Shown here one piece after another: positions 17,737-26,776 of a stretch of DNA of 64,000 nt. The first letter of the stretch is position 1. Every line of letters starts with the position of its first letter. The translations under genes were made by a program, and so were the position numbers. Origin of the DNA: Agrobacterium rosae (lineage in GTDB: Bacteria; Pseudomonadota; Alphaproteobacteria; Rhizobiales; Rhizobiaceae); contig NZ_NXEJ01000002.1 of NCBI RefSeq assembly GCF_002915175.1, positions 154,236 to 218,235 on the forward strand, in the 5' to 3' direction. A model generated the notes under the pieces. The model saw nothing but the letters and a program-made list of their open reading frames with translations. It did no database searches and was not told where the DNA came from.

Positions 17737-19239
17737 TTACGGACCAATTTTCGGCGGCTCGTTCAGGTTCGGCATTCCCGGCAAGCCGTTTCCGCCCGGT
17801 TGTGCGGGTGCGCCGTCCATGGGTGGCAGGCCGAAATTCGGCATGGTGTTGCCGCCCTGATTGCCGAAGGCGGGGATGTCGATCTTGATGGTGTTGAGGT
17901 CGACCTGCGGTGCCTTGTCCAGCCAGTAGGTGACGGATTCCGGCCAGAAGATGACGATAGCGACGAGGATGAGCTGCATGCCAAGCCATGGTATTGCGCC
18001 CATGTAAATGTCCGATGTCTTGACGCTACGTGGCGCGATGGAGCGCAGATAGAACAGGGCAAAGCCAAACGGCGGATGCATGAAGCTGGTTTGCATGTTG
18101 ATGCAGATCAGCACGCCGAACCAGATGAGGTCGATACCGAGAGATTGCGCAATCGGGGCCAGCATCGGGATGACGATGAAGGCGATTTCGAAGAAATCGA
18201 GGAAGAAAGCCAGGAAGAAGATGAAGATGTTGACGAAGATCAGGAAGCCAATGGGCCCTCCGGGAATGCCCGACAGCATGTGTTCGATCCACAGCGAACC
18301 ATCCATGCCCTGAAAGACAAGGCTGAAGCAGGTGGCACCGACGAGGATGAATACCACCATCGACGTGATGTGCATGGTGGAATGCATGCCCTGCTTGACC
18401 AGATCCCATGTCAGGCGACGGTGGGCGGCGGCCAGCGCCATGGCACCGACGACACCGAGCGCACCCGCTTCCGTTGGCGTTGCAAGGCCCATGAAGATGG
18501 TGCCGAGCACAAGGAAGATCAGCACGATGGAGGGAACCATACCTGCCAGCACCTTGAAGACCAGAGCGCGGTTGAGTTCTCCGCGCGCTTCCGGCGGCAA
18601 AGCGGGCAAGTCCTTCGGGCGCAGTTTCGACATTACGAAGATGAACAGCAGGAAAATGGTGACCTGCAGGATCGATGGCCCGATCGCACCGAGATACATG
18701 TCGCCCACGGATTTTCCGAGCTGATCAGCCAGAACGATCAGTACCAGCGATGGCGGGATGACCTGCGTGATGGTGCCGGACGCCGCGATGACGCCGGTGG
18801 CAAGGCGCGGATTGTAACCGTATTTGAGCATGATGGGCAGCGAGATGACGCCCATGGTGATGACCGAAGCTGCCACCGTGCCGGTGATGGCACCGAGGAT
18901 GGCCCCGACGAGGATGACAGCATAGGCGAGGCCACCAGGGATGGCACCGAACAGTTTGCCGGTGCCTTCCAGCAAATCTTCCGCCAGCCCGCATCGCTCC
19001 AATATGGCACCCATGAAGGTGAAGAAGGGAATGGCCAGCAGCAGATCATTGGAGATGATGCCGAAAATGCGAAGCGGCAGTGCCTGAAGAAAAGCCGGCG
19101 AAAAATGCTCTGTGAAAATGCCGATGACGCCGAACAGAAGCCCGACGGAGGCAAGCGAAAACGCCACGGGAAAACCGTAGAGCATGAAGATGATCATGCC
19201 CAGGAACATCAGCGGCGGCAGAATACCGTATTCGAACAT
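17737..19239 (-). CDS. TRAP transporter large permease, DctM type
   Basis: A 500-residue integral membrane protein with about a dozen hydrophobic segments, starting at MFEYGILPPLMFLGMIIFML, and conserved DctM features such as FTFMGAILERCGLAEDLLEG and TPTEAGALGVVGA. It is longer than classical DctM (about 430), as in the FcbT3 subgroup. The last 45 residues form a Gly/Pro/Asn-rich, non-membrane tail (NQGGNTMPNFGLPPMDGAPA and so on) ending EPPKIGP, unusual for a permease. The small subunit gene lies 28 bases upstream. It uses a sodium gradient to take up the ligand of the binding protein encoded convergently. Confidence 0.9.
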   Translation of the reverse strand: MFEYGILPPLMFLGMIIFMLYGFPVAFSLASVGLLFGVIGIFTEHFSPAFLQALPLRIFGIISNDLLLAIPFFTFMGAILERCGLAEDLLEGTGKLFGAIPGGLAYAVILVGAILGAITGTVAASVITMGVISLPIMLKYGYNPRLATGVIAASGTITQVIPPSLVLIVLADQLGKSVGDMYLGAIGPSILQVTIFLLFIFVMSKLRPKDLPALPPEARGELNRALVFKVLAGMVPSIVLIFLVLGTIFMGLATPTEAGALGVVGAMALAAAHRRLTWDLVKQGMHSTMHITSMVVFILVGATCFSLVFQGMDGSLWIEHMLSGIPGGPIGFLIFVNIFIFFLAFFLDFFEIAFIVIPMLAPIAQSLGIDLIWFGVLICINMQTSFMHPPFGFALFYLRSIAPRSVKTSDIYMGAIPWLGMQLILVAIVIFWPESVTYWLDKAPQVDLNTIKIDIPAFGNQGGNTMPNFGLPPMDGAPAQPGGNGLPGMPNLNEPPKIGP

Positions 19240-19267
19240 GGAAATATCCTTTCCGTCAGCCGTGAAA

Positions 19268-19807
19268 TTACTGGAGCGGTTTTTCGTATTTGGTGTCGAG
19301 CTGGTAGAGCCCGCCCAGCGCGCCGATGCGCTTCACCAGTTCGGATATTCCCTGAAGGACCAGCAGTGCAAAGCCCGCAAAGATGATGAACTTGACCGGC
19401 CAGCGAATAAGCCCGCCTGCATTCGACGAAACCTCGTTCTGTTGCAAGGAGAGCCAGAACATCGGCCAGCTCAACCACGCCAGAACGAAGCAAGCGGGAA
19501 GCAGAAAGAAGACGATGCCGATGATATCGACCCACAGGCGGGTGCGCGCTGAAATCGCGCCATAGATGATGTCGACCCGCACATGTTCGTTCATCCGCAG
19601 CGTATAGGACGCGCCGACGAGAACGATGAAGGCGAACATGTACCACTGGATTTCAAGCCAGCCGTTCGAACTGTAATTGAAAAGGTAACGCACAATCGCG
19701 TTGCCAGCGCTGACGAGGCAGCAGATCAGGACCAGATAGCCTGCGAACTTGCCCATCGCCTCACTGAACCAGTCAATAAGGGCGCTCAGCTTTAGAAGAG
19801 CTTTCAT
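19268..19807 (-). CDS. TRAP transporter small permease, DctQ type
   Basis: A 179-residue membrane protein with four hydrophobic segments (GKFAGYLVLICCLVSAGNAI; IQWYMFAFIVLVGASYTLRM; LWVDIIGIVFFLLPACFVLA; FIIFAGFALLVLQGISELVK) and the conserved DctQ stretch NEHVRVDI. It is first in the permease operon, followed by dctM after 28 bases. The start MKALLKLSALIDWFSEAMGK is chosen because GAGGAGGGGAAAG lies just before the ATG; the longer frame is not membrane-like. Confidence 0.9.
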   Translation of the reverse strand: MKALLKLSALIDWFSEAMGKFAGYLVLICCLVSAGNAIVRYLFNYSSNGWLEIQWYMFAFIVLVGASYTLRMNEHVRVDIIYGAISARTRLWVDIIGIVFFLLPACFVLAWLSWPMFWLSLQQNEVSSNAGGLIRWPVKFIIFAGFALLVLQGISELVKRIGALGGLYQLDTKYEKPLQ

Positions 19808-20214
19808 TCTTTCCCCTCCTCGAATCCCTTTGCGGGTATTATAGGTGGGAGGTGCCCTTTGCCGCCTGCACCTGACGATGCTGGCAGCGTGTCTGATCAA
19901 AGATTCGGACGTCCTCCACACTCTTTCGTGTAGGAGTTGGTTTTGAGAAATGCAACTGCGATAGCGCGCTGCTTCAGGTAAACCGGGTGTTTCGAAAGAA
20001 TTGGCCTTGTGGCTGTTGCTGGACTGCACTGTTTCGCAACGTTTTTCGAAGTATCCTATCCAAGCAGACAGCTGTTACTCAATCCATTGCGTTTTTCTGC
20101 CAGTCCATGTTAGGTCTCGTGTCGGAGCTTTCTGCAATGTCTTGCCTTGGGAGGAACGTGCCGCGCGCACGTGGAGTACCAGGCAAGCTCGTGGATTTAT
20201 GAAGGGGAAAGAGA
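19808..20214. other. 407-base intergenic region without a supported gene
   Basis: This is the divergent promoter region for the TRAP permease operon and the cytochrome oxidase subunit IV gene. Short frames on both strands have no ribosome site or recognisable protein. Small dyads are present (for example GTGCCGCGCGCAC near 20160 and CTTGCC...GGCAAG flanking it), just before the oxidase subunit gene, and could fold in its leader. I see nothing else. Confidence 0.5.
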
Positions 20215-20439
20215 ATGAGCGAACATCATACAGGACCAGCCGAAGTCGGTGCGCCGATGAATTATTCCGAGCACGAAAAGACCTATAACGGCTTCCTGTC
20301 CGCAACCAAGTACGTGACCATTATGGTCACTGTGCTGATGATTGCCATGGCTGTCGGCTTTTTCACTACCGGCGGCTTTTTCGGTGGCGCGCTCGTGTTT
20401 TTCATTCTGACGATTGCCGGGTTCGTTCTGCTTCGTTGA
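20215..20439 (+). CDS. aa3-type cytochrome c oxidase subunit IV
   Basis: A 74-residue protein with a polar N-terminus (MSEHHTGPAEVGAPMNYSEH, then EKTYNGFLSATKY) and one long hydrophobic region (VTIMVTVLMIAMAVGFFTTG and GALVFFILTIAGFVLLR). This is the pattern of the small bacterial COX4 subunit that associates with aa3 cytochrome oxidase in alphaproteobacteria. The ribosome site GGGGAAAGAG precedes the ATG. The main oxidase genes are not nearby, as is usual for this subunit. Confidence 0.85.
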   Translation: MSEHHTGPAEVGAPMNYSEHEKTYNGFLSATKYVTIMVTVLMIAMAVGFFTTGGFFGGALVFFILTIAGFVLLR

Positions 20440-20460
20440 GTTTCCGAATTGAGAGTGGCG

Positions 20461-20492
20461 GCGGGAGGCAAAACTCCCGCGGCCCATATTAT
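20461..20492 (+). terminator. Possible terminator after cytochrome oxidase subunit IV
   Basis: GCGGGAG and CTCCCGC form a 7-bp stem; a broken T-rich run (ATATTATTTTT) begins a few bases later. This is weaker than the other terminators in the window. Confidence 0.4.
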
Positions 20493-20596
20493 TTTTACAA
20501 TCTAAGATAATTTTTGTCTGAAATGGCAATTCATGGTTAAATATCGGCGATTCCCAATGCAGTCGCCTTTCCTTTTCAGTTTTACTGTTGGGTACC

Positions 20597-22456
20597 ATGG
20601 CTTTTTCAGACTTCGTCTACCGTCCGTTCGAACGGCTGATCCGACCGCTTGACATTCCCTACAAGCCGCTGCCCCCGCAGGGGCCGTTTCACCTGCTGAT
20701 GTATTTTGTGCGGATGTTCCGCGGCGTCCTCATCGCGATCTCCGTGTCTGCGATGTTGATGGAGGCGACCAACCTCTTTCTGATCTGGAGTTTCTCGGCC
20801 ATCGTCGATGGCGTGACGGCGCAGGGTGCCAAGGCATTCCTGGAAAATGATTGGCCGCTCCTGGCGATCATGGTTTTCTTGCTGTTTCCCGTGCAGCCAA
20901 TCCTTGCGTTCATAGCCAACACCTTGTCCTCACAAGCACTGGGGGTCGGCATGCCCGCAGCCATTCAGTGGCAGGGGCACAAGGCGGTCGAGCGTCAGGA
21001 TATCCGCTTCTTTCACGATCTCTTTGCCGGGCAGGTTGCCTCACGTCTGTCGCAGGTGGCGTCGGCGGTTCAGCAACAGGTCGCCGTGGGATTTTACTCC
21101 ATCCCGTATTTTCTGATGCAATTCGTCGGCTCGCTTTTCCTGTTGAGCACGGTTGCATGGCCGCTTGCGTTGACAGTGCTGATCTGGATCATCATCAGTG
21201 TCGTGATTGCCGTTCGCGCCGTGCCGAAATTTTCGGAACTGGGCCGACGCTCCGCCAAGCAGCGCAGCCTGCTTGTGGGGTCGATGACCGATCTCTACGG
21301 CAATATACAAATGGTCAAGCAATTCGCCGCCGAAGACAGCGAGGCGGGCATGCTACGCAAGGTGTTCGGCGATGTCATCGAGACGCAGCACAAGGAGCGA
21401 CGGGCTTATCTGACCACGCGGTCGAACATCCTTCTCCTCAGTGTCTGTCTGTGGATTGCTATGCTGGGCATCGGCTTTTGGGGCATGATCGATGGCTTTG
21501 TGACCACCGGCCAGTTCGCAGGCTCGATCTATCTGACACAGCGGCTTTCCGCAAATGCTCGTGCCTTTCTGGATATGGGCCAGCAAATCTTTCAGGCCAT
21601 CGGCACCATTCGTGATGCCATGCCTGTCATGACGACGCCACCGACGATCGTGGATGCGCCGCATGCCGTGCCACTTTTGGTGAAGCGGGGAGACATCAGT
21701 TTCGATCATATTCGCTTTGCCTACCGTTCGGAAAAAACGGTGATCGAAGATTTGACGCTCAAGGTTGCTGCCGGTGAAAAGGTCGGACTGGTAGGCTTGT
21801 CAGGTGCGGGAAAGACGACGCTGGTGAACCTGCTTTTGCGCTTTTACGAGCTGGATAAGGGTGACATTCTCATCGACGGCCAAAGCATCCGCTTCGTCAC
21901 ACAGGCCAGCCTGCGCGAAAGCATCGGCGTCATCTCCCAGGATGTTTCCCTGCTGCACCGCTCCGTGGGCGACAATATTCGCTACGGTAAGCCGGATGCC
22001 TCCGCCGAAGCCATCAATGCGGCGGCAAAGGCAGCGCAGGCCGACGGCTTTATCGCCGAATTGACCGATGCCGAGGGGCGCAGCGGCTACGACGCATTCG
22101 TGGGAGACCGAGGCGTGAAACTATCGGGCGGCCAGCGCCAGCGTGTTGCCATTGCACGCGTGCTCTTGAAAGACGCGCCCATCCTTATTCTCGATGAGGC
22201 GACATCTTCGCTGGATAGTGAATCGGAGGCGGCGATTCAGGAGAAGCTGGATGTGCTGATCGCTGGGAAAACGGTGATCGCCATCGCCCACCGCCTGTCG
22301 ACCATCGCGCAGATGGACCGGATCATCGTGCTGGATAAGGGACGGATCGTGGAGGAGGGAGCGCCAGCGGCATTGTTGGAGCGGGATGGGCTTTACGCGC
22401 GGCTATGGCAGCGGCAGACGGGTGGGTATATTGCTGATGGGGATGAGGGGGGGTAG
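20597..22456 (+). CDS. ABC transporter, fused permease and ATPase
   Basis: A 619-residue half-transporter of the MsbA/multidrug exporter type. The N-terminal transmembrane domain (about 1-340) has six hydrophobic segments. The C-terminal ATPase is complete: Walker A GLSGAGKTT, Q-loop region VISQDVSLLHRSV, signature LSGGQRQR, Walker B ILILDEATSSLDSES and switch His in IAHRLST. It probably acts as a homodimeric exporter; the substrate is unknown. The ATG at 20597 is preferred over an in-frame TTG nine bases earlier. It stands alone, followed closely by the convergent bdcA-like gene. Confidence 0.92.
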   Translation: MAFSDFVYRPFERLIRPLDIPYKPLPPQGPFHLLMYFVRMFRGVLIAISVSAMLMEATNLFLIWSFSAIVDGVTAQGAKAFLENDWPLLAIMVFLLFPVQPILAFIANTLSSQALGVGMPAAIQWQGHKAVERQDIRFFHDLFAGQVASRLSQVASAVQQQVAVGFYSIPYFLMQFVGSLFLLSTVAWPLALTVLIWIIISVVIAVRAVPKFSELGRRSAKQRSLLVGSMTDLYGNIQMVKQFAAEDSEAGMLRKVFGDVIETQHKERRAYLTTRSNILLLSVCLWIAMLGIGFWGMIDGFVTTGQFAGSIYLTQRLSANARAFLDMGQQIFQAIGTIRDAMPVMTTPPTIVDAPHAVPLLVKRGDISFDHIRFAYRSEKTVIEDLTLKVAAGEKVGLVGLSGAGKTTLVNLLLRFYELDKGDILIDGQSIRFVTQASLRESIGVISQDVSLLHRSVGDNIRYGKPDASAEAINAAAKAAQADGFIAELTDAEGRSGYDAFVGDRGVKLSGGQRQRVAIARVLLKDAPILILDEATSSLDSESEAAIQEKLDVLIAGKTVIAIAHRLSTIAQMDRIIVLDKGRIVEEGAPAALLERDGLYARLWQRQTGGYIADGDEGG

Positions 22457-22507
22457 GGCGTATTGCTGGCGAGGGTCGCGGACTTCGGCTTCCCTCGCGT
22501 GTCATCA

Positions 22508-23221
22508 TCAAGCGCCAAACGCACCGTCAATCGTATGCATCGCCCCGGTCACGAAACCGGCCTCGGGGCCTGCAAGCCAGGCGACCATTCCCGCAACTTC
22601 TTCAGGCCGTCCATGGCGCTTGATGGCCATGAAGCTGTGCATGAGGTCTTTCATCGGGCCGTTCTCCGGGTTTGCGTCGGTATCGACCGGTCCCGGCTGG
22701 ACGACGTTGATCGTGATTCCTCTGGGGCCAAAGTCACGCGCCAGCCCTCGCGCCAAGCCTTGTAGGGCGGACTTGCTGACCGCATAGGACGCCATGCCAG
22801 GGACGGGCATCCGGTCACCATTGACTGAGCCGATGACGATGATCCGTCCACCGTCAGGCATCTGGCGTGCCGCCTCCACCGAGGCGTGATAGGGTGCCTG
22901 GATATTGATCTGAAATAGTCGGTCTATCGCATCCGGATCCTGTTCCAGAGCGTCACCGAAGATGGCTATCCCTGCATTGACCACCAATATGTCCAGAGGG
23001 CCGCTTTCGCGTACCCGGGAAATGACGTCATCGCGGTTGGCGCTGTCTGTCAAAACTGCCTTGCTTCCCGTCTCAGAAGCCAGCTGATCTGCCGCATCCC
23101 GGGAGCCCGCATAAGTGAATGTCACGACAGCACCGTCTGCTGCAAACCGGCGCACAATGGCTGCTCCGATACCCCGGCTGCCACCGAGTACCAGAACGGA
23201 TTTTCCTTGAAAAGTTGACAT
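22508..23221 (-). CDS. bdcA: BdcA-like short-chain dehydrogenase/reductase
   Basis: A 237-residue SDR protein with the NAD(P) motif GGSRGIGAAIVRRF, NAG (about residue 87), a catalytic Ser in IGSVNGDRMPVPGM, and YAVSK (Tyr and Lys). From memory, the sequence is strikingly close to E. coli BdcA (NVVQPGPVDTDANPENGPM, KRHGRPEEVAGMVAWLAGPE, MHTIDGAFGA), described as a cyclic-di-GMP-binding protein promoting biofilm dispersal. As in E. coli, a TetR regulator (bdcR) is divergently encoded next to it. A plain reductase activity is possible. Confidence 0.8.
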   Translation of the reverse strand: MSTFQGKSVLVLGGSRGIGAAIVRRFAADGAVVTFTYAGSRDAADQLASETGSKAVLTDSANRDDVISRVRESGPLDILVVNAGIAIFGDALEQDPDAIDRLFQINIQAPYHASVEAARQMPDGGRIIVIGSVNGDRMPVPGMASYAVSKSALQGLARGLARDFGPRGITINVVQPGPVDTDANPENGPMKDLMHSFMAIKRHGRPEEVAGMVAWLAGPEAGFVTGAMHTIDGAFGA

Positions 23222-23240
23222 CTGGGCTCCTTGAGAATTA

Positions 23241-23262
23241 ATTTAATGAATGCTACATAAAT
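23241..23262. promoter_or_regulatory. Imperfect palindrome between bdcA-like and bdcR-like genes
   Basis: ATTTAATG and CATAAAT form an imperfect dyad in the AT-rich 72-base region between the two divergent genes. TetR regulators bind such dyads in the shared promoter. The assignment rests on position and partial symmetry only. Confidence 0.3.
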
Positions 23263-23293
23263 GCCTGGATATTTTCGTCAAGAGATTTTTGTA

Positions 23294-23887
23294 ATGAACA
23301 CTACAAATACTGTACGCCCGCGTGGCCGTCCACGCCGTTTTGATCCCGACCAGGGCGTGGCCGTTGCCCAACAGCTGTTCCACGCGCGTGGCTATGACGC
23401 TGTCAGCGTGGCGGATGTCACAGAAGCGCTCGGCATCAATCCGCCCAGCTTTTACGCGGCCTTCGGCAATAAGGCGGGCCTCTATGACCGCGTTTTAGCT
23501 CGCTACGCAGCAACAGGTGCCATTCCTCTCGCCGATATCCTGCGACCCGACAGACCGGTGGCCGAATGCCTGGCGTTGCTGCTGGAAGAAGCCGCTCGGC
23601 TCTATGCTGCCGATCCGACAGCCGCCGGCTGTCTTGTGCTGGAAGGCACGCGTTGCAATGACGAGGAAGCGCGTGCGGCTGCTTGTGTCTTCCACACGGC
23701 TGCAGAGGGTGTCATCTGCGCCTACATTGCCGAACGCCACCCGAAGGAGGCGGAACGCCTGACGGATTTCATCGGCACTACCATGACAGGTCTTTCCGCC
23801 AAGGCCCGCAGGGGGCTCGCCCTCGACCGCCTGCTGCATATCGCACGCTTGGCTGGGCGGGCATTGGCGCAAGAACTCGCCGCTTGA
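23294..23887 (+). CDS. bdcR: BdcR-like TetR family regulator
   Basis: A 197-residue TetR protein starting MNTTNTVRPRGRPRRFDPDQ. The N-terminal helix-turn-helix reads AVSVADVTEALGINPPSFYA with FGNKAGLYDRVL following. The ligand domain carries AGCLVLEGTRCND, a motif also present in E. coli BdcR as I recall it, and TDFIGTTMTGLSAKARRG. It probably represses the divergent bdcA-like gene. The longer in-frame start at 23261 is less likely because it would run through the dyad. A strong bidirectional terminator follows. Confidence 0.8.
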   Translation: MNTTNTVRPRGRPRRFDPDQGVAVAQQLFHARGYDAVSVADVTEALGINPPSFYAAFGNKAGLYDRVLARYAATGAIPLADILRPDRPVAECLALLLEEAARLYAADPTAAGCLVLEGTRCNDEEARAAACVFHTAAEGVICAYIAERHPKEAERLTDFIGTTMTGLSAKARRGLALDRLLHIARLAGRALAQELAA

Positions 23888-23919
23888 GGATGTGATGGTT
23901 GGGGAGGGGGCTCCACAAT

Positions 23920-23952
23920 AAAAAAGCCGGGAGCGATGCTTCCGGCTTTTTT
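23920..23952. terminator. Bidirectional terminator between bdcR-like and TPR genes
   Basis: AAAAAAGCCGG and CCGGCTTTTTT are perfect 11-bp arms around 11 bases. Each strand has a T run after the stem, so it serves both the plus-strand regulator and the minus-strand TPR gene. Confidence 0.88.
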
Positions 23953-23974
23953 CTATGTATATGACTGCTGTCGT

Positions 23975-24799
23975 TTACGCTGGTCTTGCACCGCGCGTAC
24001 GGGCCAAGCCATCGACGGCCGGCTTGTATTTGGGGTCGAGGCGGGCGGCGTGGCCGTAGGATTTGGCGGCCTTGTCTTTTTCGCCGCGGCGCTCGTAAAC
24101 CAGGGCCTGGTTTGCCCAGGATTCGGCCAGATCACCATTCAGCGCAATCGCGTGATTGAAGTCAGCGAAGGCGTTTTCGTCGTCATTGAGGGCGACGTAG
24201 GAAATGCCACGGCCGTTGTAAGGCTCTGGCGAGTTCGGCGACAGCGAGATGGCTTTCGAGAAGTCTTCGATGGCCTGGGCGTGCTGGTTGCGCAGCTGAT
24301 AGATCAGGCCACGATTGTGCCATGCACGGCCATCCGTCGTCTCGAGATTGATGGCGGCGGAGAAATCGTTGAAGGCTTCGTTGACGCGGCCTGTCTGGCG
24401 ATAAAGATTACCCCGACCGATCAATGCGACATCATAGCTGGGATTGATCTGAAGCGCGGAGTTGTAGTCCTGCAAGGCCAGCTGCTGCTGTCCGCTGTTG
24501 CGGTAGACGAGGGCGCGATTGGCATATGCCTGATAAAAACGCGGATTGAGCTGCAATGCGCGCTCGAAATCTGCGATGGCACGCTTGGAATCGCCAGAGC
24601 GTCCGTAGGCCGAGCCGCGGACATTATAGCCTTCTGGGTCTTGCGGGTTGGCATTGATGACCGAGGTCAGCGAGGTGATGTTTTCTGACGAGCCCTGAGC
24701 TCGGTCCAACTGGAAAACGTCATTCGTTTGTGTCGTCGTAGCGCAGCCCGAAAGGGTTACGAGCACTCCGCAGACGAACAGGGAAGAACTAAGCCGCAT
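23975..24799 (-). CDS. TPR-repeat lipoprotein
   Basis: A 274-residue protein starting MRLSSSLFVCGVLVTLSGCA. LSGC is a clear lipobox, so Cys18 should be lipidated, anchoring the protein in the outer or inner membrane. The mature part is a chain of about six tetratricopeptide repeats (for example GYNVRGSAYGRSGDSKRAIA, AYANRALVYRNSGQQQLALQ, SWANQALVYERRGEKDKAAK). TPR lipoproteins like this act as scaffolds, for instance in envelope assembly. The partner is unknown. The rpsU gene lies 182 bases upstream on the same strand. An extension to 24871 would bury the signal peptide, so the start at 24799 is chosen. Confidence 0.85.
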   Translation of the reverse strand: MRLSSSLFVCGVLVTLSGCATTTQTNDVFQLDRAQGSSENITSLTSVINANPQDPEGYNVRGSAYGRSGDSKRAIADFERALQLNPRFYQAYANRALVYRNSGQQQLALQDYNSALQINPSYDVALIGRGNLYRQTGRVNEAFNDFSAAINLETTDGRAWHNRGLIYQLRNQHAQAIEDFSKAISLSPNSPEPYNGRGISYVALNDDENAFADFNHAIALNGDLAESWANQALVYERRGEKDKAAKSYGHAARLDPKYKPAVDGLARTRGARPA

Positions 24800-24981
24800 T
24801 TTTTTTCTCTGGGATACGCCGTTTGAGACTGCAAACGGATTTCTGGAATCACGGGTATCAACAGCGTTCATGCGATTTGGGTTCCCTTTACCACGTCCGT
24901 TTCACAGCTATAAACTCAAAGAGCGGCGGCGAAAAAATCGCCCCCGCCCCATAAGCATTCAATAACGTCTAAAAAACGGCC

Positions 24982-25218
24982 TTAGGTGCGGCCAGCTGCT
25001 GGACGTGGGCCTGCAATCAGACCTTCGCGCTGCATGCGCTTACGTGCCAACTTGCGAACGCGACGAACAGCTTCAGCCTTTTCGCGAGCGCGCTTCTGGG
25101 AAGGCTTCTCGTAAAAATCGCGCATCTTCATTTCGCGGAAAATGCCTTCGCGCTGCATCTTCTTCTTAAGAGCGCGAAGCGCCTGATCAACGTTGTTGTC
25201 GCGGACTAGTACCTGCAC
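24982..25218 (-). CDS. rpsU: 30S ribosomal protein bS21
   Basis: A 78-residue, very basic protein. From a GTG start it reads (M)[19 protein letters not shown], then [20 protein letters not shown] and an Arg/Lys-rich tail ending [10 protein letters not shown]. This is the standard rhizobial bS21, which sits near the anti-Shine-Dalgarno end of 16S rRNA. Upstream in-frame ATG codons would add a Cys/His-rich segment not found in the family, so the GTG at 25218 is the likely start. Confidence 0.92.
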   Translation of the reverse strand: MQVLVRDNNVDQALRALKKKMQREGIFREMKMRDFYEKPSQKRAREKAEAVRRVRKLARKRMQREGLIAGPRPAAGRT

Positions 25219-25522
25219 GTGAATCCCGTTCCTTTGGTTGGTTATTTTGCCGTGTGAATTATGGCATTCGCAAGCAAACAAAAAATCGTTCGGTTGGCCG
25301 GTGGCCGACGCGATTGGTGACGTGCAATATCAGATCGTTTTCGCCAAGTCCAGCCGTTAACTGTCTAGAGGCCTTAAAAACCAGCCTAGAGAGCATTCTT
25401 CTATCATATGTCAAAACAATCATGTCGGCGCGTCGCAAAATGGACATTGCAGTTGATATTGATTTGCCATGTGTATGATGGTGCCGGAATAATCCAGCCG
25501 GTTTTCAAGGAGTGGTTCGCGC
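25219..25522. other. 304-base divergent promoter region, rpsU / soxB
   Basis: This stretch holds the promoters for rpsU (minus) and the sarcosine oxidase operon (plus). I find no credible gene, no strong dyad and no clear operator. An AT-rich part near 25440-25490 is the likeliest sox promoter region. AAGGAG at about 25507 is the soxB ribosome site. Confidence 0.5.
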
Positions 25523-26776
25523 ATGCGCAAATATTCGGTTTTCGCCGTGGCTCGCGAGGCTCTGCGCGGACACAAAGGCTGGGATGCACAATGGGCCTCT
25601 CCCGAACCGCGCAAGGAATACGACGTCATCATCATTGGCGGTGGCGGGCATGGGTTGGGTGCAGCTTATTATCTGGCCAAGGAACATGGCATCACCAATG
25701 TCGCCGTGCTGGAAAAAGGCTGGATCGGCGGAGGAAACAGCGGACGCAACACCACCATCATCCGCTCCAACTATCTCTATGAAGAGAGCATGGATATTTA
25801 CGAGCATTCCCTGAAGCTGTGGGAAGGCCTGAGCCAGGATCTCAATTATAACGTCATGTATTCGGCGCGCGGCGTGATGATGCTGTCGCACAATGTGCAC
25901 GACCAGCAGAGTTTCAAGCGCCATATCAATGCCAACCGTCTCTATGGCATCGACAATGAATGGCTGACACCGGAACAGGCGAAAGCCTACTGTCCGCCGC
26001 TCGATATTTCCGCCAATGCGCGTTACGCCATCAATGGTGCGGCCTTGCAACGGCGTGGCGGCACGGCGCGACATGATGCCGTGAACTGGGGTTATGCGCG
26101 CGCGGCGTCGGATCGCGGTGTGCATGTCATTCAGAACTGCGAAGTGACGGCTATCCGCCGCGGGCCGGACGGCGCGGTGACGGGTGTGGAGACCAATCGC
26201 GGCTTTATCGGTGCCAAGAAGATCGGCGTTTCGGCGGCGGGGCATTCCTCCGTTGTCATGAAGATGGCGGATGTGCGGGTGCCGCTGGCATCCAACCCGT
26301 TGCAGGCGCTGGTGTCTGAACCGCTGAAACCGATTTTCCCCTGCGTGGTCATGTCCAACACGGTGCATGCCTATATCTCGCAATCCGACAAGGGTGAGCT
26401 GGTGATTGGCGCGGGGACGGACCAGTATAATTCCTATTCCCAGACCGGCGGTTTGCAGATCGTCACCCACACGCTGGATGCGATCTGCGAGCTGTTCCCG
26501 ATTTTCCGCCGCGTGAAGATGATGCGCCAATGGGGTGGCATTACCGATAACACGCCGGATCGCTCGGCCATCCAGAGCGTGACGCCGGTGCCGAACCTGT
26601 TCCTCAACTGCGGCTGGGGCACGGGCGGGTTCAAGGCGACGCCGGGATCTGCGCATCTGTTTGCGCATCTGATCGCGCGCGGCGAGCCGCATAAATTGGC
26701 GGAAGGCCTTAATCTGGATCGGTTCCGTTCCGGACGGCTGATCGATGAGGCGGCGGCGGCGGCGGTGGCGCATTGA
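25523..26776 (+). CDS. soxB: Sarcosine oxidase beta subunit
   Basis: A 417-residue flavoprotein. The N-terminal dinucleotide fold reads DVIIIGGGGHGLGAAYYLAK (GxGxxG at about 39-46). The RRGGTARHDAV motif holds a histidine (about residue 184) in the region where covalent FMN attachment is known in heterotetrameric sarcosine oxidases. The C-terminal NCGWGTGGFKATPGSAHLFA closes the FAD site. With SoxA, SoxD and SoxG it demethylates sarcosine to glycine, giving hydrogen peroxide and methylene-tetrahydrofolate. First gene of the operon; its stop overlaps the start of an inserted secreted-protein gene. Confidence 0.95.
   Translation: MRKYSVFAVAREALRGHKGWDAQWASPEPRKEYDVIIIGGGGHGLGAAYYLAKEHGITNVAVLEKGWIGGGNSGRNTTIIRSNYLYEESMDIYEHSLKLWEGLSQDLNYNVMYSARGVMMLSHNVHDQQSFKRHINANRLYGIDNEWLTPEQAKAYCPPLDISANARYAINGAALQRRGGTARHDAVNWGYARAASDRGVHVIQNCEVTAIRRGPDGAVTGVETNRGFIGAKKIGVSAAGHSSVVMKMADVRVPLASNPLQALVSEPLKPIFPCVVMSNTVHAYISQSDKGELVIGAGTDQYNSYSQTGGLQIVTHTLDAICELFPIFRRVKMMRQWGGITDNTPDRSAIQSVTPVPNLFLNCGWGTGGFKATPGSAHLFAHLIARGEPHKLAEGLNLDRFRSGRLIDEAAAAAVAH

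Noticed and set aside
17728..19386. Long open frame antisense to the TRAP permease genes (about 550 codons)
   Set aside because: It is the shadow of dctM and dctQ: composition is acidic/His-rich with no domain, and the minus-strand frame has clear membrane segments and homology.
19987..20288. Two short plus-strand frames in the gap before the cytochrome oxidase subunit
   Set aside because: Cys/Arg-rich translations without a ribosome site or similarity; best seen as leader sequence.
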